A stretch of DNA of 64,000 nt from Cordylochernes scorpioides. Taxonomy: Eukaryota > Arthropoda > Arachnida > Pseudoscorpiones > Chernetidae. The translations under genes were made by a program, and so were the position numbers. Shown here piece by piece: positions 62,761-64,000 of this stretch (the first letter of the stretch is position 1; every line of letters starts with the position of its first letter). The notes beneath the pieces were generated by a model. The model was not told the DNA's origin. It saw nothing but the letters and a program-made list of their open reading frames with translations, and ran no database searches. The stretch covers positions 23,191,583-23,255,582 of the forward strand of contig CP092882.1 in NCBI GenBank assembly GCA_030710605.1, given 5' to 3'.

Positions 62761-63299
62761 TTACTTTCCACACACAGACACCACCCACATACTACTCCCC
62801 CCAACACATAAATGTAAATATAAACTCCAATCACAATAATTCAAATATCAGTTTATTGTGTAAAAATTCAATATATTATATATAAATTAATCATTGAGTG
62901 TAAAAACTAAACGATAAGACGATAGTAGGAAAGCAATAAATATCAGCAATTACCTGAGCAGACGATACATTTCGGGATGGTCGGCCTGACACATTACTGT
63001 CAACTCCAGCCGAATATTTATATTTTATAGAGCACTAAACTTTAATCTGGCCGGACGATCGATGTAGAAATCTCTGCCAAAAGATGCGCTTCGCTGGCCC
63101 TTCGCTTCCATTTTGGAAGTCATTACACACTTTTCGTCTGCTTAATCCGAAAATTAAATTAGTCGTCCCTTGGCAGAGACAATCGACTGCCAGTCTATTA
63201 TTCTATATTAATGGTCTTCTACACGATGTTCTCTTGTCCTAAAAATTGCGATAATACTGCCAGAAATGGTTATTTTATTTTCTTATGTGTATATATGTT
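62761..63299. other. no gene identified
   Basis: AT-rich, then 62960-63190 with more balanced composition (GGCCGGACGATCGATGTAG). CTGCCAAAAGATGCGC and CCTTGGCAGAGACAATCGAC form a loose inverted pair. No ORF. Confidence 0.3.
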
Positions 63300-64000
63300 G
63301 TTGGTATTGTTGTTGTGTCCAATGAAGAGCCTCAAATGCCCCTATGAATCTTTATCACAGCAGTCGCTATGTCCACTATCTTGGGTGTGTAAAGCTACTG
63401 TTCTGGGTCCTTGTTTATAAGTTGTTGTTGTGTCCAATGAAGAGCCTCAAATGCCCCTATGAATCTTTATCACAGCAGTCGCTATGTCCACTATCTTGGG
63501 TGTGTAAAGCTGCTGTTCTGGGTCCTTGTTTATAAGTTGTTGTCGTGTCCAATGAAGAGCCTCAGATGCCCCATACATCTCTATCACAGCAGTCGCTATG
63601 TCCACTATCTTGGGCGTGTAAAGCTGCTGTTCTGGGTCTTTGTTTATAATTTGTTGTTGTCGTGTCCAATGAAGAGCCTCAGATGTCCTTATTGATATCT
63701 ATCACAGCAGTCGCAATGTCTTCTATCTTGGGTGTGTAAAGCTGCTGTGTTGAGTCTTCGTTTATTAGCTGTTGTTGTCGTGTCCAATGAAGAGTCTCAG
63801 ATGTCCCCATACATCTCTATCACAGCAGTCGCTATGTCCTCTATCTTGGGTGTGCAAAGCTGCTGTTCCGGGTCTTTGTTTATAAGTTGTTGTTGTTGTG
63901 TCCAATGTGAAAAGTTTCAGATGTCTCCATACATCTCTATCACAGCAGTCGCTATGTCCTCTATTTTGGGTGTGTAAAGCTGTTACTCTGGGTCCATGTG
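63300..64000 (+). repeat. 115-118 bp satellite array, six units, continues beyond window
   Basis: GTCCAATG recurs at 63317, 63432, 63547, 63664, 63782 and 63900 (spacing 115, 115, 117, 118, 118). The unit includes GAGCCTCA, CATCTCTATCACAGCAGTCG, CTATCTTGGGTGTGTAAAGC and TTTGTTTATAAGTTGTTGTT. Frames of about 65-80 codons run through the units but only restate the repeat. Related units at 21885, 32695 and 61345. Confidence 0.93.

Noticed and set aside
63211..63977. ORFs of 63-81 codons in the satellite
   Set aside because: They restate the repeat unit in an open frame; no start context and no family.

Overview
The window is animal, most likely arthropod and possibly arachnid, nuclear DNA. It is AT-rich, full of microsatellites, and consists almost entirely of transposable elements. 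I see no host gene I would defend. The animal assignment rests on the element types present: Penelope-like elements with an N-terminal GIY-YIG domain (the Naiad type described from invertebrates), mariner, Jockey and Tx1-like LINEs, Ty3/Gypsy elements, Helitrons and hAT/pogo MITEs. Nothing pins the species.

Layout. 1-3404: 3' half of a decayed Gypsy element with its 3' LTR. 3465-6310: SINE, a complete 720-bp Helitron, a dead LINE and a minisatellite. 6368-8560: Penelope-type fragments and foldbacks with hammerhead-like cores, and a possible dead transposase. 8676-12230: a rearranged, 5'-truncated Naiad-type element. 12.2-23 kb: a mosaic of foldback repeats, LINE 3' ends, a hAT MITE with an 8-bp target duplication, a pogo-type MITE and a satellite. 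23457-28000: a Helitron containing a tRNA-like box, next to a minus-strand Tx1-like LINE. 29079-29510: an isolated heat-shock-type promoter. 30086-31419: a dead mariner. 33023-38209: a nearly intact Gypsy element with identical-length 340-bp LTRs. 38511-41420: a third Helitron, a minisatellite and a LINE tail. 41871-52621: two full-length Naiad-type elements joined head to head between two (TA)n tracts, one with an intact 826-aa ORF. 52.6-64 kb: unique-looking sequence, a Jockey LINE (55673-60188, 11-bp target duplication) inside an older repeat, a large foldback and a 115-118-bp satellite running off the end.

Most interesting signal. A compact motif of 47-50 nt recurs in three sequence contexts: the pseudo-LTRs of two diverged Naiad-type families and an abundant non-coding repeat. 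Its order is helix A, GAAA, helix B, CTGANGA, A', 1-2 nt, B'. This is an H-type pseudoknot carrying hammerhead-ribozyme consensus boxes in an unusual order. Both helices are kept by compensatory changes between families and between repeat copies. Separate Penelope-type fragments at 6.5, 8.3 and 62.5 kb carry boxes in the ordinary hammerhead order.

The autonomous elements (Naiad, Gypsy, Jockey, Tx1-like) would supply the enzymes. The non-autonomous Helitrons, MITEs, foldbacks and the motif-bearing repeat are candidates for parasites of such enzymes. Nested insertions at 14.9, 16.4 and 55.7 kb give a relative chronology.
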